A DNA stretch of 64,000 nucleotides from Streptomyces sp. RPT161 (GTDB lineage: Bacteria; Actinomycetota; Actinomycetes; Streptomycetales; Streptomycetaceae), in NCBI RefSeq assembly GCF_027533845.1, contig NZ_JAPZVN010000001.1, forward strand, positions 248,001 to 312,000, given 5' to 3'. How positions within the stretch are numbered: the stretch's first letter is position 1; the number at the start of each line of letters is the position of its first letter. Positions 61,853 through 64,000 of the stretch are shown here, one piece after another. A model generated the notes under the pieces. The model did not search any database. It was given only the letters and a program-made list of their open reading frames with translations, and was not told where the DNA came from. The position numbers and the translations under genes are program-made.

Positions 61853-63286
61853 GTGAGTGACACCCCATTTGGATTCGGCGTGCCTCCGGAAGAGCCCGAG
61901 GACGGGGACGAGGGCAAGAAGAAGGGCCTGCCGGGCGGCAACCCGTTCGGCTTCGGCGGCGGCACGGCAGGCGGCGGGGACAACCCGCTGGCCGCGATGT
62001 TCGGCTCGCTGAACCCCAACGACCTGGGCGCGGCCTTCCAGCAGCTCGGCCAGATGCTCTCCTTCGAGGGCGGCCCGGTGAACTGGGAGATGGCCAAGGA
62101 CATCGCGCGTCAGACGGTCGCCCAGGGCGCCCAGAACGGCACCAAGGACGCCAGTGTGGGCGACAGTGAGCGCGCCGCCGTCGGGGAGGCGCTGCGCCTG
62201 GCCGACCTGTGGCTCGACGGCGCGACGTCGCTGCCCTCCGGTTCCGGGGCGTCGGTGGCGTGGAGCCGGGCCGAGTGGGTCGAGGCGACGCTGCCCGCCT
62301 GGAAGGAGCTGGTCGACCCGGTCGCCGAGCGCGTGGGCGCGGCCATGGGCGGTGTACTGCCGGAGGAGATGCAGGCCATGGCGGGCCCGCTGCTCGGCAT
62401 GATGCGCTCCATGGGCGGCGCGATGTTCGGTACCCAGATCGGGCAGGCGCTCGGCGTGCTGGCGGGTGAGGTCGTCGGTTCCACCGACGTCGGGCTGCCG
62501 TTGGGTCCGGCGGGCAAGGCCGCGCTGCTCCCGGTGAACATCGCGGCGTTCGGCTCCGGACTCGGCGTTCCCGAGGAGGAGGTGCGGCTCTACCTCGCCC
62601 TGCGCGAGGCGGCGCACCAGCGGCTGTTCGCCCATGTCCCGTGGCTGCGGGCGCACTTGTTCGGCGCTGTCGAGGGCTACGCGCGCGGCATCAAGGTCGA
62701 CACGGCCCGCCTGGAGGACGCGGTCGGCCAGCTCGACCCGGCGAACCCGGAGGCGCTTCAGGAGGCGCTCCAGCAGGGCATGTTCCAGCCCGAGGACACT
62801 CCTGAGCAGAAGGCCGCGCTGGCCCGGCTGGAGACCGCGCTGGCGCTGGTCGAGGGCTGGGTGGACGCGGTGGTGCACTCCGCCGCCGCGCCGCATCTGC
62901 CGTCGGCGGGCGCGCTGCGTGAGACGCTGCGGCGGCGCCGGGCGACCGGTGGCCCGGCCGAGCAGACCTTCGCCACGCTGATCGGTCTCGAACTGCGGCC
63001 GCGGCGGCTGCGGGACGCCTCCCGGCTGTGGGCGTCGCTGACCGACGCGCGCGGCATGGACGGGCGGGACGCGCTGTGGGCGCACCCGGACATGCTGCCG
63101 ACCGCCGAGGACCTCGACGACCCGGACGGCTTCGTGCACCGCGAGGAGGGCCTCGACTTCGACGCGCTGGACAAGATGCTCGGCGAGGCCGCCGAGGGCC
63201 GGGCGAGCGGCGAGGCCAAGCCCGAGGACGGCGAGAAGCCCGAGCACGGCGAGAAGGAAGACGGCAAGGGCGACGGCGACCGGTGA
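61853..63286 (+). CDS. DUF2342/zinc-dependent metalloprotease family protein
   Basis: A 477-residue protein of the actinobacterial DUF2342 family. The N terminus is Gly/Pro-rich (GNPFGFGGGTAGGGDNPLAA). The domain core has LADLWLDGATSLPSGSG, MRSMGGAMFGTQIGQALGVL and LREAAHQRLFAHVPWLRAHL, where the distant HExxH-like zinc motif would lie. The C terminus is acidic/Lys-rich (low complexity). A proteolytic function is annotated for the family but unproven here. GTG at 61853. It overlaps the NUDIX gene by 4 bp. Confidence 0.88.
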   Translation: MSDTPFGFGVPPEEPEDGDEGKKKGLPGGNPFGFGGGTAGGGDNPLAAMFGSLNPNDLGAAFQQLGQMLSFEGGPVNWEMAKDIARQTVAQGAQNGTKDASVGDSERAAVGEALRLADLWLDGATSLPSGSGASVAWSRAEWVEATLPAWKELVDPVAERVGAAMGGVLPEEMQAMAGPLLGMMRSMGGAMFGTQIGQALGVLAGEVVGSTDVGLPLGPAGKAALLPVNIAAFGSGLGVPEEEVRLYLALREAAHQRLFAHVPWLRAHLFGAVEGYARGIKVDTARLEDAVGQLDPANPEALQEALQQGMFQPEDTPEQKAALARLETALALVEGWVDAVVHSAAAPHLPSAGALRETLRRRRATGGPAEQTFATLIGLELRPRRLRDASRLWASLTDARGMDGRDALWAHPDMLPTAEDLDDPDGFVHREEGLDFDALDKMLGEAAEGRASGEAKPEDGEKPEHGEKEDGKGDGDR

Positions 63287-63816
63287 GTCTGCACGCGGAC
63301 GCGGCACGCGTCCTCAAGGAGTGGGCGCCACCGGTCGCCGCGCCTGATCAGGAGCAGCTGCGCCTGGCCTACCTGGAGCACCTCGCCGGCCACCCGGACG
63401 GAATGTGGAAGTCCTGCGGTGAGGGCCACATCACCGCCAGTGCCCTGGTGGTGGATCCGGCGCACGGCACCGTGCTGCTGACCCTGCACCGGAAGCTGCG
63501 CATGTGGTTGCAGATGGGCGGCCACTGCGAACCGGCCGATCCGGCGCTCGCGGGCGCGGCGTTGCGTGAGGCGACAGAGGAGTCCGGGGTGACCGGGCTC
63601 GCCCTGCTGCCGGGCGGGCCGGTCCGCCTCGACCGCCATCTGACGCCCTGCGCCTGGCACTTGGACGTGCAGTACGCGGCGATCGCCCCGCCCGGCGCGG
63701 TCGAGGCGATCAGCGACGAGTCGCTGGACCTGCGCTGGTTCCGCTACGACGAGGTGCCCTCGGTGGCCGACGAGTCGGTGGTCCGGCTGGTGGCCCGGGT
63801 GCGCGAACTGCTTTAG
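63283..63816 (+). CDS. NUDIX hydrolase
   Basis: A 177-residue NUDIX protein. The Nudix box is intact: GGHCEPADPALAGAALREAT, then EESGV, fitting G-x5-E-x7-REUxEExGU. The rest is typical (VSLHADAARVLKEWAPP start, QYAAIAPPGAVEAIS end). Nucleotide, capped or pyrophosphate substrates are all possible. GTG at 63283 overlaps the previous stop (GTGA), so the two are translationally coupled. Confidence 0.93.
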   Translation: MSLHADAARVLKEWAPPVAAPDQEQLRLAYLEHLAGHPDGMWKSCGEGHITASALVVDPAHGTVLLTLHRKLRMWLQMGGHCEPADPALAGAALREATEESGVTGLALLPGGPVRLDRHLTPCAWHLDVQYAAIAPPGAVEAISDESLDLRWFRYDEVPSVADESVVRLVARVRELL

Positions 63817-63841
63817 TGCAAGCGGCAGTTCCGCTCGGCCG

Positions 63842-64000
63842 CTACTGCGCGTGCTCCTCGTCGCGGGCGGCGGGCAGATGGGGCAGCCGACCGGCCGCGA
63901 CGACACCCTCCAGGTATCCGCGCGCCCGCTCGGTGCGCGGATAGGCATCGAGGAGCTTCCAGAAGCGCGGTCCGTGGCCGGGCACGAGCAGGTGCGCCAG
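63842..64000 (-). CDS. C-terminal 52 residues of an unidentified protein
   Basis: The gene enters from the right edge; only the last 52 residues and the TAG stop (63842-63844) are in the window. The visible part reads LAHLLVPGHGPRFWKLLDAY, then PRTERARGYLEGVVAAGRLP. There is no diagnostic motif. Codon usage and reading-frame GC are typical. I cannot name a family with confidence. Confidence 0.65.
   Translation of the reverse strand: MAHLLVPGHGPRFWKLLDAYPRTERARGYLEGVVAAGRLPHLPAARDEEHAQ

Overview
This window looks like chromosomal core DNA of a Streptomyces species or a close relative in the Streptomycetaceae. GC is about 70% with strong third-position GC bias. Many genes start at GTG or TTG. 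It carries family hallmarks: nickel superoxide dismutase with its processing protease, a WblE-type WhiB protein, the dasR/dasABC chitobiose locus, SigR-RsrA, and an RsbW-SigH-type pair. From memory, the order sodN - sigH - wblE - das - nrdAB - sigR/rsrA - aroA/rsgA - hisN matches a conserved block of the S. coelicolor chromosome. No transposase, integrase, prophage or CRISPR array was seen.

Layout. 1-5400: edge of a Trypco1-type protein gene, a DUF6104 protein, a DUF4097-PadR operon with twin operators, an oxidoreductase and malic enzyme. 5500-9600: methyltransferase and CGNR regulator, divergent sodX/sodN, a PLP enzyme and an acetyltransferase. 9600-15400: anti-sigma factor and SigH-like sigma factor, a lipid kinase, WblE and a PdtaS-type sensor kinase. 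15400-22650: the das locus; on the minus strand dasA-dasB-dasC, a GH3 hexosaminidase and a SIS-domain phosphosugar protein, with dasR divergent. 22900-29150: a DUF3311/sodium-solute symporter pair, an acetyltransferase, then nrdAB behind NrdR-like boxes and a cobalamin riboswitch. 29170-34600: an ECF sigma factor with a membrane partner, def, a TPR protein, a stand-alone biotinyl protein, rsrA-sigR and a hydrolase. 34600-39750: SRAP protein, M50 peptidase, aroA, rsgA, an SMR transporter and an acetyltransferase. 39730-46170: a peptide/nickel-type ABC transporter with a TetR regulator, the most accessory-looking segment. 46350-49790: hisN, a CBS protein, and a katA/Fur divergent pair. 49790-57650: a HEAT-repeat protein, a secreted trypsin-like protease, two identical initiator tRNA genes flanking a Sel1-repeat gene, and a UPF0182 membrane protein. 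57790-64000: PPA1309, a PDZ-Lon-type protease, moaE, an epimerase, a DUF2342 metalloprotease-like protein, a NUDIX hydrolase and the edge of an unidentified gene.

Regulation is the richest part. DasR-type palindromes (dre) lie between dasA and dasR, and a better match lies upstream of the sensor-kinase gene. nrdAB appears to be under both a transcriptional repressor and a B12 riboswitch. sigR has a textbook SigR promoter (GGAAT-N18-GTT) and two possible starts. katA has a palindrome placed exactly between its -35 and -10. At least eight genes begin 6-8 nt after a TANNNT hexamer and are probably leaderless. I found no clearly unprecedented system. The strongest leads are the dre upstream of the kinase, the SIS gene in the nagB position, the twin operators of the PadR/DUF4097 pair and the initiator-tRNA duplication.
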